Notes: a model not told the origin generated them from the sequence alone. A DNA stretch of 64,000 nucleotides from DAISIK01 sp036822055 (GCA_036822055.1 DAISIK010000007.1:42843-106842), one strand, 5' to 3'; numbered from the stretch's first letter, positions 8,130-17,316 are shown. Program-made: numbers and translations.

Positions 8130-9506
8130 ATGAGTACAAAAATTTGCTGCATCGGTGCCGGCTATGTTGGCGGTCCTACTATGGCGATGATCGCCCATAA
8201 ATCACCGGATTACGAGGTGACTGTTGTCGACATCAACGAGGTTCGTATCTCCCAGTGGCAGTCCGATCGCCTTCCCGTGTACGAACCAGGCCTCGATGAG
8301 ATCGTCCGCGCCAACCTCGGGAAAAACCTCTTCTTTTCAACCGATGTCGAGGGAGCCATCCAGAAGGCCGACATCATTTTTCTTTCGGTCAATACTCCCA
8401 CCAAGACCTATGGTGTTGGGGCCGGATCAGCCGCTGACCTCCGCTTCGTCGAAAGTTGTGCCCGTACCATCGCCCGGGTCGCCAACGGAGACAAGATCAT
8501 CGTCGAGAAATCCACCGTGCCAGTTCGCACCGCCGAGGCGATCCGCGAGATCCTGGCCTCAAACAGCCAGGGATACCGTTTCGAAATCATCTCCAACCCC
8601 GAATTCCTCGCCGAAGGGACCGCCATTCGGGATTTGCTCAATCCAGATCGGGTCCTCATCGGCGGTGACCAAACCGAATCGGGCAAGGTCGCCATCCAGA
8701 AGGTCGTCGATATCTACGCCAATTGGATTCCCCGTGAGCGCATCCTCACTACCAATGTCTGGTCCTCCGAGCTTTCTAAGCTCGCCGCCAACGGTTTCCT
8801 CGCCCAGCGCATCTCCAGCATCAATTCCATTTCCGCCCTCTGCGAACAGACCTTCGCCGATGTGGACGAGGTCGCCCACGCCATTGGCACCGATTCGAGG
8901 ATCGGACCCAAATTCCTCCGCAGCTCCGTTGGTTTCGGAGGCTCCTGCTTCCAAAAGGACCTCCTCAACCTCGTCTACCTTTGCGAATACTTCGGCCTCC
9001 CCGAAGTGGCCGAATACTGGCGCCAGGTCGTCAAGATGAACGACTACCAGAAAAAGCGTTTCACCGGCAGGATCATGTCCACCATGTTTAACACCGTCTC
9101 CAGTAAGAAGATCGCCATCTTTGGCTTTGCCTTCAAGAAAGATACCAACGACACCCGGGAGACTCCAGCCATTTACATCTGTTCAGACCTCCTTGAAGAA
9201 CGAGCCCAGCTCTCGATCTACGACCCTAAGGTCGAGAAGGAACAAATCTGGGTCGACCTCGACATCACCCCGGAATCCAACAAGGTCGACATTTGTGAAG
9301 ACCCCTACGCTGCCGCAGCCGGAGCGGATGCCATCGCCATCCTGACCGAGTGGGACGAGTTTACCGAGCTCGATTACCAGCGCATCTTCGATTCAATGCG
9401 CAAACCTGCCTCCATCTTTGACGGTCGGAACATCCTCGACCTCGAAAAAATGCGGGCCATCGGCTTCAAAGCCTTTGGCATCGGCAAGGCGAGCCCAGCG
9501 AAATGA
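8130..9506 (+). CDS. ugd: UDP-glucose 6-dehydrogenase, closely similar to the animal enzyme
   Basis: 458-aa NAD-dependent dehydrogenase that oxidises UDP-glucose twice to UDP-glucuronate for polysaccharide precursors. It shows the Rossmann motif CIGAGYVGG, SVNTPTKTYG, EKSTVPVRTAEAIR, SNPEFLAEGTAI, LSKLAANGFLAQRISSINS, the catalytic Cys273 in GFGGSCFQKD, and GFAFKKDTNDTRET. These blocks match metazoan UGDH almost word for word as I recall the human sequence, including the ICCIGAGYVGGPT start and the catalytic Cys at nearly the same residue number (276 in human). Typical bacterial Ugd proteins diverge much more. It overlaps prmA by the ATGA at 9503-9506, implying translational coupling. Confidence 0.96.
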   Translation: MSTKICCIGAGYVGGPTMAMIAHKSPDYEVTVVDINEVRISQWQSDRLPVYEPGLDEIVRANLGKNLFFSTDVEGAIQKADIIFLSVNTPTKTYGVGAGSAADLRFVESCARTIARVANGDKIIVEKSTVPVRTAEAIREILASNSQGYRFEIISNPEFLAEGTAIRDLLNPDRVLIGGDQTESGKVAIQKVVDIYANWIPRERILTTNVWSSELSKLAANGFLAQRISSINSISALCEQTFADVDEVAHAIGTDSRIGPKFLRSSVGFGGSCFQKDLLNLVYLCEYFGLPEVAEYWRQVVKMNDYQKKRFTGRIMSTMFNTVSSKKIAIFGFAFKKDTNDTRETPAIYICSDLLEERAQLSIYDPKVEKEQIWVDLDITPESNKVDICEDPYAAAAGADAIAILTEWDEFTELDYQRIFDSMRKPASIFDGRNILDLEKMRAIGFKAFGIGKASPAK

Positions 9507-10387
9507 TTGAGGTCCAGGCCGAGGTCCCAGTCGAACTTCTGGATCTGCTGGAGGAGCACTTCTGCGAAGAAGTCCGCTCCCCGTGGTGCATCGTGCGGAT
9601 CACACCGACCAGCCCCGCCCTCCTCTCCGGTTACTTCGAGGACCAGACCTCCGGCCTCGAGGCCTGGGACGACCTCCGCCTTTCCTTCCCGGCAATCGCC
9701 GCTCGACCGGAGGTCACCCCGGTCGCCGATGCGGATTGGAAACTCGCCTACCGTTCACACCTCACCTACTGGAACTCCGGGCCGCTCCACTGGGTTCCTG
9801 TCTGGGAACGGGAGACCACCGGGATTCCGTCCGGAGATACCGCCATCTACCTCGATTCAGGGATGGCTTTTGGAACCGGGAGCCACCAAACCACCCGGCT
9901 CTGTGCTTTGGCTATCCTTCAATGGTTGCATGACCACCCCGAGGCCAATCTCCAGCACCAAACCCTCATCGACGTGGGCTGCGGCTCGGGCATCCTCGCC
10001 CTCTCGGCCCGGGGTCTCGGCTTCGGTCAGGTCTTTGGCTTTGACCGGGATCCCGAATCCGTTCGCATCAGCCTCGAAAATGCACGGGAAAACAACCTTC
10101 TCACCGGTGTCGAATTTGCTCAGGGAGGGATCGAAGACTGGCTCCCCGAGCGCAAGGCGATCGTGGTTGTGGCAAACATTCAAGCAGACGTCCTGCGCCT
10201 CTATGCTGAGGATCTGCTCGCTGCCGTCCTCCCTGGAGGAACCCTCATCCTGAGCGGGATTCTTTCAAGCGAGAATGGCAAGGTTGTCCAAGCCTTCCAA
10301 ACCGCCGCCGGGGCTCGCCTCCATCAGCCAGCCGAGAGCGCTTTCGACGGCGACTGGTCGTCAGTCGTCCTCAAAAATCTCGGCTAG
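9503..10387 (+). CDS. prmA: Ribosomal protein L11 methyltransferase
   Basis: 294-aa SAM-dependent methyltransferase. Its PrmA signature is YLDSGMAFGTGSHQTTRLC, followed by the SAM-binding motif I LIDVGCGSGILAL, an acidic end of strand beta2 (FGFDRDPESV) and motif IV VVVANIQADVL, where most PrmA proteins have NI(L)AD. The N-terminal ~100 residues correspond to the L11-recognition domain and are weakly conserved. In the family the enzyme trimethylates ribosomal protein L11. The start codon overlaps the ugd stop. It is convergent with the TAXI gene, with 39 bp between stops and no obvious intrinsic terminator. Confidence 0.92.
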   Translation: MIEVQAEVPVELLDLLEEHFCEEVRSPWCIVRITPTSPALLSGYFEDQTSGLEAWDDLRLSFPAIAARPEVTPVADADWKLAYRSHLTYWNSGPLHWVPVWERETTGIPSGDTAIYLDSGMAFGTGSHQTTRLCALAILQWLHDHPEANLQHQTLIDVGCGSGILALSARGLGFGQVFGFDRDPESVRISLENARENNLLTGVEFAQGGIEDWLPERKAIVVVANIQADVLRLYAEDLLAAVLPGGTLILSGILSSENGKVVQAFQTAAGARLHQPAESAFDGDWSSVVLKNLG

Positions 10388-10426
10388 TTCCAGACCGCTG
10401 CAAGCCTCCCGCACCCAAGCCGCATC

Positions 10427-11728
10427 TCAACCAGGCGCCGGCGCAGCTCCCAGGCGAAAGTCTGTCTCCACGAGTTGGTGAACAAACTGGATGTGGAGAC
10501 GCAGCCGATAAACCTCGTCCGCGTATTTCAGAGGCACCTTTAGGTCTCCGACCTCCAACACCCATTCATCCAGTTGCTCGAGAGACTCTTTTTTGGTCTC
10601 CTCGTCTCCAATTTTCATCCTCGCGCGGATCTCCAGATCCCGCACCTTGCGGTAGTAGCGGAAGATTTTCCGCCGTATGCTCCATTGCAAGGCGCCGGGC
10701 AAGATCTTTGATAGCGGCAGGAGCAGGGTGATCAAAGGGATCAGGACCACCAGCGTCCGGCCGATCAGGTTGGCTGCCCAAAAAGGGAAAATCCTCCTCA
10801 GAAAACTTGGACCATCACGGTAGAATCGTTCCGCTGTCGGAAACATTGGCAACTCCGTGTAGTGTACCGAAGGAAAGTCTCCCGCTTCCGAATATGGGGT
10901 TGCCGCCCCATGGATTCGGACCGCCGCATCAACCAGGAGCTCCGCCAAGGCTGGATGCAAGTCCTCCCGGGCTGCCAGAGTGGCAACCGGAGCGACCAAA
11001 TCGAGGGACTTCTCTGGAAGTTGGCCGGCCAAATCAACACCCCCTCTTGGCACCCTTACGTGGGTCAGAAAGGGGTTCTTTTTGATCAAAGCCTCGTAGT
11101 GGTCAAAGGTCTTCAAGTCGACTGTACCTTCCCGCATCAACCTTGCGATCTCCTCCAGATACCCAGCCGAGACCGTAATCACCACGTCGAGTTCACCCGC
11201 CTCCAACGCTTCGATCGCCTCGGGTCCGCCGAGGTTAGAGATCACCACCTCATCTGCTATCCCCCACCCCACCAAGAGCCGCATCGAAAGCGCCTCCGTT
11301 CCACTTCCAACCGGACCCACCGCAATCCTCGCCCCCAAAAGATCCCGAAAGTTCGACATCGGTTGCCCCAGGCGGTGCAGCACCCAGACCGGCTCCGGAA
11401 ACACCCCACCCAAAGACAACAGACCCGGATGGCTTTCTCTATCAATTAGCCCTCCCTGGACAAAAGCTACGTCTACCCCGTCCTCCTCAGCCGTGAGCAG
11501 CGCAATATTGTCAATCGAGCCCCCGCTTCGCACCAGCTCAACCTTCACGCCCTGCTCCGCCAAAATCTCCTGGTAGAGCCTACCAAAATTGTCATAACCG
11601 CCACCTTCAACGCCCGTCGCGATCCGCACCGTGCCCGGCGGTGCCGGACGAATGAGGTAGAAAGCCGCAGCCACCAGGGCCACCGCGATCACGATAAAAA
11701 GCCAGTATTCACGCAAAAAATCTTTCAT
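10427..11728 (-). CDS. Membrane-anchored TAXI-family (TRAP-associated) solute-binding protein
   Basis: 433-aa protein with an N-terminal membrane helix (WLFIVIAVALVAAAFYLI, about residues 9-26), a periplasmic TAXI domain (VRIATGVEGGGYDNFGRLY; LVRSGGSIDNIALL; GARIAVGPVGSGTE), a second membrane helix near 325-350 (LIGRTLVVLIPLITLLLPLSK) and a charged C-terminal helical tail. TAXI proteins capture organic substrates, for example dicarboxylates or glutamate, for TRAP transporters. No TRAP membrane subunit (DctM/DctQ-like) is encoded anywhere in this window, so it is an orphan here. The extra C-terminal membrane anchor and cytoplasmic tail suggest a sensory or partner-docking role instead, which is inference. 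Confidence 0.82.
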   Translation of the reverse strand: MKDFLREYWLFIVIAVALVAAAFYLIRPAPPGTVRIATGVEGGGYDNFGRLYQEILAEQGVKVELVRSGGSIDNIALLTAEEDGVDVAFVQGGLIDRESHPGLLSLGGVFPEPVWVLHRLGQPMSNFRDLLGARIAVGPVGSGTEALSMRLLVGWGIADEVVISNLGGPEAIEALEAGELDVVITVSAGYLEEIARLMREGTVDLKTFDHYEALIKKNPFLTHVRVPRGGVDLAGQLPEKSLDLVAPVATLAAREDLHPALAELLVDAAVRIHGAATPYSEAGDFPSVHYTELPMFPTAERFYRDGPSFLRRIFPFWAANLIGRTLVVLIPLITLLLPLSKILPGALQWSIRRKIFRYYRKVRDLEIRARMKIGDEETKKESLEQLDEWVLEVGDLKVPLKYADEVYRLRLHIQFVHQLVETDFRLGAAPAPG

Positions 11729-11865
11729 GGTCGATAAAATGAGATCTGCCGGGGCTCCTCCCGCCTATCCTTCAGCCTAGTCGAGAGGTCCCCACGAGAA
11801 TAAAGAAAGAGACTCAATCAGAGGTTGTCTACACCCATTCAAAGTTCCCGGCTGGCCACCTGATT

Positions 11866-12315
11866 TCAAAGGCGGCCTTCGTCCACATCAATCATATCGG
11901 CAAAGGTTAACAGGTCTTTACGGTCCGAAATTCCCATGGTCGCCTTTACCTCTTCGATCTTTTCTTTCCCCATTTCACTCAACCCCATTTGGACCAGCTT
12001 CCGGTTCCAAACTGGCACTCGGCGATCCTCAGGAAAAATCGCGTTCAGCCGTTCATCGAGCGCTGCCTCGTCCGCACTCTCCCGCACCGCCTCGATCACC
12101 TGCTGTGGATCGATCCCGAGATGGATGCAGAGGAACCCGTCGAAACCTTTGCAAAAATTTCGCTGGTAGGACTTTGGCAACTCTCCCGCCAGATGCTTGC
12201 GGATCTTGGCGATAAACCGCGGCAAATGGAGGAGTCCGCTTGAGTGGGGCAGGTAGGGTGATGGCAAATCCTTACAGATTTCACCAGTTGGTCCTAAGGG
12301 CTTTTCTTCTGACAT
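11866..12315 (-). CDS. DUF5069 family protein
   Basis: 149-aa soluble protein without signal peptide. I recognise DUF5069 from the N-terminal DLPSPYLPHSSGLLHLPRF segment, the LPKSYQRNF block and the central GIDPQQVIEAV helix. The family is common in Verrucomicrobiota and has no established function that I know of. Its ATG lies only 21 bp from the divergent GTG of the ABC transporter gene, so the two promoters must overlap the coding regions or each other. Confidence 0.8.
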   Translation of the reverse strand: MSEEKPLGPTGEICKDLPSPYLPHSSGLLHLPRFIAKIRKHLAGELPKSYQRNFCKGFDGFLCIHLGIDPQQVIEAVRESADEAALDERLNAIFPEDRRVPVWNRKLVQMGLSEMGKEKIEEVKATMGISDRKDLLTFADMIDVDEGRL

Positions 12316-12336
12316 TTTCTAGTTACCACTTGTAGA

Positions 12337-14166
12337 GTGAGAAACCCAAGTGCAAGCGGGAAAGCCCCTTCATCCGAATCTGGACAATCGTCCCCCTCAT
12401 CCTCCTCCCCCCAGCCAAACGATCTCCCCAGTCGCCAAAGCTCGATCCGCAGGGTCTCCCGCTATCTCTTTCGCTACCCATATCTGTTCGGCATTACCAT
12501 CGGTTTTGCTGTCCTCATGGTTCTCTCGACCATTCTCATCCCCCTGCAGATTCGAGAGGTCGTCAATGGCCTCGAAAACATGGGAGGAACCTGGGAACTC
12601 GCCGCCGGCGTCGGCATCATCGTGCTTCTCTACTTTCTGAGCGAGGTCTTTAACGGTCTGCGCATCTATGTAAACAACGCCCTCGAGCAAAAAGTCCTCT
12701 ACGACATGAGGAAGGACCTTCACGATAAGCTCTTGCGCCTGCCCATCAGTTTTTACGACGGACGCAAAAGTGGTGAGATCAGCTCCCGGGTGATCGAGGA
12801 CGTTGCCAACGTGGAGCACGCCCTCCTCGATGGCACCGAAATCGGGATTCGTGCCATTCTCGTCATCCTCGGCATCACCATCATCCTCTTTATCCAACAA
12901 CCCCTGCTCGCCATTTTTGTATTCCTCCCCGTCCCCGTCCTCATGATCGGTGGCTATTTTTACGCCAGGCGGTCCCGTAAAGTCTGGAAAGCCGTCCGCG
13001 GCGCCGCTGGAGACCTCAACGCCCTCCTCATTGAGGACATTCAAGGGAACCGGCTCATTACTTCCTTCGGCATTTCGCGACGGGAATCCCTTCGCTTCCA
13101 GGAAAAAGCTACCCTCCTCAAGGTCCGCACCCTCCGCGCCATGCTCCGCTGGGCCCTCTACCGCCCCTCCACCACCTTCGTCACCAATCTCGGGGTCTGT
13201 GCCGTCATCGGTTACGGAGGGCACATGATCCTCGCCGGTACTCCGGACTTTTCCTACGGAGACCTTTTCCAGTTTTTCCTCTTTGCCGTTCTGCTCTACG
13301 GCCCACTCGAGCAGCTCCACGGGCTGAACCACATGCTCGCTGCCGGCAGCGCTTCGGGCGATCGGGTCTTCGAAATTCTCGATCATCCGGAGTCTATCAC
13401 CAGTCCCCTCCACCCCGAGCCTTACCCCCAGGGCATCGTTGGTGTCGAGTTCAAGAATGTTTCATTTGGCTACTCTGAGCGCGGAACCGTTATCGAGGAG
13501 CTAAACCTCTCCATCGAAGCAGGCAAGGTTACCGCCTTGGTCGGCCATACCGGGGCTGGTAAGTCAACCATCGCCAACCTCGCCATGCGAACCTACGATG
13601 TGACCTCCGGCACCGTTTTCCACAACGGGGTCGATATCCGAAAGTTCGATCTTGAGGAACTCCACCAAAAAATCGGCTACGTCGCCCAGGACCCCTTTCT
13701 CTTCGACGGTTCCGTCCGCGAGAATCTCCACCTGGCCAAGGAATCGGCCACCGAGGAGGAGATCATCCGGGCGCTCGAAAATGCCTGCGCCTGGGAGTTT
13801 GTCCGCCATTTTCCAAACCAGCTGGACACCCCCATCGGGGAAAAGGGCGTCCGCCTGAGCCAGGGAGAGAAACAGCGCCTCACCATCGCCAGAGTCCTTC
13901 TCCGCAATCCTGCCTTTGTCATTTTCGACGAAGCAACGGCCAGCGTCGACACCCTCACCGAACGCCGAATTCAACAAGCCCTCGATAACCTGACCCGCGA
14001 TCGAACTGTCCTCGTCATCGCCCATCGGCTCTCCACCGTTCAGCGGGCCGATCAGATCATTGTTCTCGAAAAGGGGAAAATCATCGAGGCTGGCTCCCAT
14101 GCCTCCCTCCTCGCCGCCGCAGGTCAATATGCCCAGCTCTGCCAGGCCCAGTTCAACCACGTCTGA
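12337..14166 (+). CDS. ABC exporter, fused permease and ATPase (half-transporter)
   Basis: 609-aa ABC-B type exporter. After a ~40-residue Ser/Pro-rich N-terminal tail come the six-helix transmembrane domain (about 45-335; LPISFYDGRKSGEISSRV is the intracellular-loop motif) and an ATPase domain with Walker A GHTGAGKST, Q-loop YVAQDPF, an LSQGEKQRL signature (Gly to Gln in LSGGQ), Walker B FVIFDEATA and H-loop IAHRLSTV. Such proteins work as dimers exporting lipids, peptides or drugs. Substrate is unknown. The only in-frame initiation codon before the first helix is GTG at 12337, just 21 bp from the divergent DUF5069 start. HPr follows 45 bp downstream. Confidence 0.9.
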   Translation: MRNPSASGKAPSSESGQSSPSSSSPQPNDLPSRQSSIRRVSRYLFRYPYLFGITIGFAVLMVLSTILIPLQIREVVNGLENMGGTWELAAGVGIIVLLYFLSEVFNGLRIYVNNALEQKVLYDMRKDLHDKLLRLPISFYDGRKSGEISSRVIEDVANVEHALLDGTEIGIRAILVILGITIILFIQQPLLAIFVFLPVPVLMIGGYFYARRSRKVWKAVRGAAGDLNALLIEDIQGNRLITSFGISRRESLRFQEKATLLKVRTLRAMLRWALYRPSTTFVTNLGVCAVIGYGGHMILAGTPDFSYGDLFQFFLFAVLLYGPLEQLHGLNHMLAAGSASGDRVFEILDHPESITSPLHPEPYPQGIVGVEFKNVSFGYSERGTVIEELNLSIEAGKVTALVGHTGAGKSTIANLAMRTYDVTSGTVFHNGVDIRKFDLEELHQKIGYVAQDPFLFDGSVRENLHLAKESATEEEIIRALENACAWEFVRHFPNQLDTPIGEKGVRLSQGEKQRLTIARVLLRNPAFVIFDEATASVDTLTERRIQQALDNLTRDRTVLVIAHRLSTVQRADQIIVLEKGKIIEAGSHASLLAAAGQYAQLCQAQFNHV

Positions 14167-14211
14167 ATTAGGTCTTTTCTTTCCCAGCCTCCTCGGTATC
14201 CTCCTTGGGCA

Positions 14212-14511
14212 ATGGTAGAATCATCCACCGTGAGAAATGCTGACGTGAAAACCTGCGAACTTATCGTTCAAAACAAGATGGGAATCCACGCCCGTCCTGC
14301 TGCCATGATCGTTCGGGCTGCAAGTAAACATGACGGCGAAGTCTGGGTTGAGAAAGACAACGAACAAGTCAGCGGGAAAAGCATCATGGGCCTCATGATG
14401 CTCGCCGCCGGTCCCGGATCCCATTTGACCTTTGTCGCTCAAGGTGGAGATCCATCAATCCTTTTTAATGAGTTAAAGGATCTCTTCGATCGAAAATTCG
14501 AGGAGGCCTGA
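14212..14511 (+). CDS. ptsH: HPr-like phosphocarrier protein
   Basis: 99-aa HPr. The phosphoacceptor histidine is His26 in GIHARPAA and the regulatory serine is Ser57 in VSGKSIMGLMML. Both are offset by 11 from E. coli His15 and Ser46, showing an 11-residue N-terminal extension. The presence of the Ser site suggests HPr-kinase control of the type seen in phyla outside the enterics. No EI, EII or hprK is in the window. It may be co-transcribed with the ABC exporter. The stop is 100 bp from the convergent PHP gene. Confidence 0.93.
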   Translation: MVESSTVRNADVKTCELIVQNKMGIHARPAAMIVRAASKHDGEVWVEKDNEQVSGKSIMGLMMLAAGPGSHLTFVAQGGDPSILFNELKDLFDRKFEEA

Positions 14512-14611
14512 GCCAATTCGCCGAGACGGGCTAAAGTCCCCCTTCTGCTAGCCTCCAGCCGTTTCCTTCGGTCCGCTCAAAACTTTCCTATCGATCCCCC
14601 GACGGGTGCGC

Positions 14612-15439
14612 TTACTCGCCTCCCACCGGGATCGGAACCTGTTCGGCCTGCCGTTTTTTGAAGGTCGTCAGGTGCTTGTAACCCTTGGCCCGCAAAACCG
14701 CGTAGGCTCGATCAAATTCCTGCCCTACCTGCGCCGGCTGGTGGGCATCCGAGCCGATCGAGAGAGGGATCTCCCGCGCTCGCGCCCACTCCACAATCAA
14801 GGGGTCGGGATGCATCTCAAAGACCCCCTTGATGAACCCACTCGTATTCACCTCAAGGCAAACTCCGGTCTGCTGCACCCGATCGAGAAAGGTCTTAATC
14901 TCCTCTTCGTACGCCTCCGGACCAAACGGCTCCACCGTTCCGTAAATACGAATCAAATCCGGGTGAGCCAGACTGTTGTAAAATCCGGATTCCGCCCCGG
15001 CTGCCAGGATTTCAAAATAGGCTCGAATGATTTCCCCGTCCGTCCCCAAACCCCTCTCTTCGATCCAATCCTGGAAACCAACCAGCTGGTGGTGGAGCGA
15101 TCCGAGCACGAAGTCAAACGGCGTTTTCCTCAGAAACGTTCGCATCTCCTCCAAATAGGACTCCACCGGAAAGATTTCTGCCTCGATCCCGAAGCAAACC
15201 TCCACTCCCAAGTCCTCTCCCAGCCGTCGCGCATCTCCCACCATCTCCTCGTAGGTCGCGAAATCACTCTCGCTCATCCGGACACCCTCTCCACGAAAAA
15301 CCTCCGGTCGCCCCATCGGGGTATGGCAAGTGAAAGTGATGCGCTCAATCCCCTTTTCCGCTGCCGCTTGAACGTACTCGATCGGCTCGCCGATTGCGTG
15401 ACCGCAAAGTGGGGTGTGCATGTGGCTATCAAACTTCAT
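14612..15439 (-). CDS. PHP-domain phosphatase, histidinol-phosphatase type
   Basis: 275-aa PHP-superfamily metallohydrolase. The metal-binding pattern is visible: DSHMHTPLCGH at the N-terminus, TFTCHTP, GIEAE, LGSLHH, SLAHPDLIR and IGSDAHQPAQVG. This matches the HisK/HisJ type that removes phosphate from L-histidinol phosphate in histidine synthesis. I chose ATG 15437-15439 because a Shine-Dalgarno-like GGGAGAGG stands 8 nt before it; an upstream in-frame TTG at 15457 would place that site inside the gene. No other his genes are nearby, so another phosphoester substrate is possible. Confidence 0.85.
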   Translation of the reverse strand: MKFDSHMHTPLCGHAIGEPIEYVQAAAEKGIERITFTCHTPMGRPEVFRGEGVRMSESDFATYEEMVGDARRLGEDLGVEVCFGIEAEIFPVESYLEEMRTFLRKTPFDFVLGSLHHQLVGFQDWIEERGLGTDGEIIRAYFEILAAGAESGFYNSLAHPDLIRIYGTVEPFGPEAYEEEIKTFLDRVQQTGVCLEVNTSGFIKGVFEMHPDPLIVEWARAREIPLSIGSDAHQPAQVGQEFDRAYAVLRAKGYKHLTTFKKRQAEQVPIPVGGE

Positions 15440-15590
15440 CACCACAACCTCTCCCAATTTTCCCTCAACTCCAAGCCGTCATTACCCGCTCTGGTTCGAT
15501 TTTACACGATGGGAACATCAACGGTTTCAAGCATCTCGTTCCCTGCTCACTGCCTTGACTCCTCGCCCATCCCCTGATCGCCTGCACTTC

Positions 15591-16538
15591 ATGAACCCCA
15601 GCCCCTCCCCCCGAGTCCTCGTCGTCGGAAGCTGCAGCACCGATTACATCATCCGCACCTCCAAGCTCCCTGAGGTCGGGGAGACCGTCACCAACGGCAG
15701 CTTTCAACAAACCTTTGGGGGCAAGGGTGCGAATACCGCTGTAGCCGCCTCGAAATTGGGCGCCCGGGTTTCTTTTCTCGGTGCCTTCGGCGGCCAGGCA
15801 TCCGCCCTTCCCATTCAGCAAGCCCTCACTGGTTACGGTCTCGACCTCAATGGCAGCTTCTCATTCCCCGAGGATGAGAGCGGCGCCGCGCTCATCCTTG
15901 TCGGTCCCGGAGGCGAAAACTACATTTCAGTCGCCCCCGGGGCCAATCACCTCCTTACCGCCGAACACCTTCGCCAACGTCAGGACCTCTTTCAAAATTG
16001 TGGCATCGTCCTCCTTCAAAATGAGATCCCACGCTCCACCAATGCCGAGGCAATCAAATTGGCCAAACAATACCAACGCCCGGTCGTCCTCAACTTTGCA
16101 CCAGCCGCCGCCGACCATTTCCCCCTCCTCGGCGGGGTTGATTACCTCATCGTCAACGAGGTTGAGGCCGGGCAACTACTGAAAACTGCTGGCAAGGTCC
16201 CGCCTTCCGATCTCCGGGCACTGGCCCCCGCCATCGCATCGATGGCTAGCCAGTGGGTCGTCGTGACCCTCGGCCCCGAAGGGGTCTGTGCCGCCTCCCA
16301 AACCGGTGAAGTGCTCAGCTTTCCCTCTTATCCGGTCCGAGCTGTTGATACCACTGCCGCCGGGGACACCTTCTGCGGCGCCCTCGCCATCGCCCTGCTC
16401 GAGGGATCGAGCATGGCCGACGCCCTCGCCTTCGCCCAGGGAGCCGCCGCCTTCTCCGTTACCAAACCCGGCTGCATGGTCTCGTCCCCAACCCGCTCTG
16501 AGCTGGAGGCCTTTCTGCTTCTCCATCCTGCCCACTAA
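15591..16538 (+). CDS. rbsK: Ribokinase (PfkB family sugar kinase)
   Basis: 315-aa PfkB-family kinase. It starts PRVLVVGSCSTDYIIRTSKLP, contains FGGKGANTAVAASKLGARV (sugar-binding motif 1) and DTTAAGDTFCGALA (catalytic Asp and anion hole, motif 2), and ends at the usual ribokinase length. The open frame extends 59 codons further upstream, but homology begins only at ATG 15591. The family phosphorylates ribose or 2-deoxyribose at O5. deoC starts 22 bp downstream on the same strand, so a nucleoside or deoxyribose salvage unit is likely. Confidence 0.88.
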   Translation: MNPSPSPRVLVVGSCSTDYIIRTSKLPEVGETVTNGSFQQTFGGKGANTAVAASKLGARVSFLGAFGGQASALPIQQALTGYGLDLNGSFSFPEDESGAALILVGPGGENYISVAPGANHLLTAEHLRQRQDLFQNCGIVLLQNEIPRSTNAEAIKLAKQYQRPVVLNFAPAAADHFPLLGGVDYLIVNEVEAGQLLKTAGKVPPSDLRALAPAIASMASQWVVVTLGPEGVCAASQTGEVLSFPSYPVRAVDTTAAGDTFCGALAIALLEGSSMADALAFAQGAAAFSVTKPGCMVSSPTRSELEAFLLLHPAH

Positions 16539-16560
16539 CTTCAGATCCCCTCCACAAATC

Positions 16561-17316
16561 ATGCATCCAGAAGTCCAAGCCATCGCCAAACTCTTCGACC
16601 ACGCCGTTCTCCAACCGGTCCACACTGCTACCGATACCCGCGCTGGTTGCGAGCTCGGCCTCAAGTACGGCGTCGCCGCCATTTGCGTCAAACCGTGCTA
16701 CCTCTCCCTCGCCGCCGAGATTCTCGCTGGCTCCACCGTTGCTCCCTGCGCGGTCACGGCTTTTCCGCACGGAAATTCAGGCCTCCAAGCTCGCCTTGCG
16801 GAAATCTCCGAGGTTCTAAAAGCCGGTGCAACCGAGATCGATACCGTCGCCAACCTCGGCTTGGTTCGCGAGGGCAATTGGTCGGACCTTCGCTCCGAAC
16901 TCTCGCAAATCACTTCCTTGACCCATCAGAATGGAGCCTTGCTCAAGCTCATCTTTGAAACCGATTTCCTCACCCAACCCGAGATTGCCGCCCTCGCGGA
17001 ACTCGCTGCCGAGGTCGGCGTAGACTTCGTGAAAACCTCAACCGGATTCGCCTACCTCCCACAGCCCGAGGGCGGCTTCAAAACCCGCGGAGCCACCGAA
17101 GAGGCCATCATCACCATGCGCGACCACGTCGCGGGCAAATGCCAGCTCAAAGCATCGGGAGGAATCCGCACCCTCGATCAAGTCCTCCGCTTCCGCGAAC
17201 TCGGCTGCACCCGGATCGGCATCGGCGCCACCGCCACCCTTCTCGAAGCCGCCCAACAACGCTACCAATCCGGCTCACCCCAAACCACCCCCACCCCCAC
17301 CGACCAATCCTACTGA
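16561..17316 (+). CDS. deoC: Deoxyribose-phosphate aldolase
   Basis: 251-aa class I aldolase cleaving 2-deoxyribose 5-phosphate to acetaldehyde and glyceraldehyde 3-phosphate. Visible motifs are FDHAVLQP at the N-terminus (most DeoC have DHT.L.P), EIDTVANLGLV, the Schiff-base Lys158 in VDFVKTSTGF and the KASGGIRTLDQ loop. The true start is the ATG at 16561; the longer open frame upstream lies within the ribokinase gene. The C-terminal tail (GSPQTTPTPTDQSY) is low complexity. It pairs with ribokinase for deoxynucleoside use. Confidence 0.94.
   Translation: MHPEVQAIAKLFDHAVLQPVHTATDTRAGCELGLKYGVAAICVKPCYLSLAAEILAGSTVAPCAVTAFPHGNSGLQARLAEISEVLKAGATEIDTVANLGLVREGNWSDLRSELSQITSLTHQNGALLKLIFETDFLTQPEIAALAELAAEVGVDFVKTSTGFAYLPQPEGGFKTRGATEEAIITMRDHVAGKCQLKASGGIRTLDQVLRFRELGCTRIGIGATATLLEAAQQRYQSGSPQTTPTPTDQSY

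Noticed and set aside
12397..13413. 338-codon open frame on the minus strand
   Set aside because: It is fully antisense to the ABC exporter, whose motifs are intact on the plus strand. The translation is acidic and repetitive without any family pattern.
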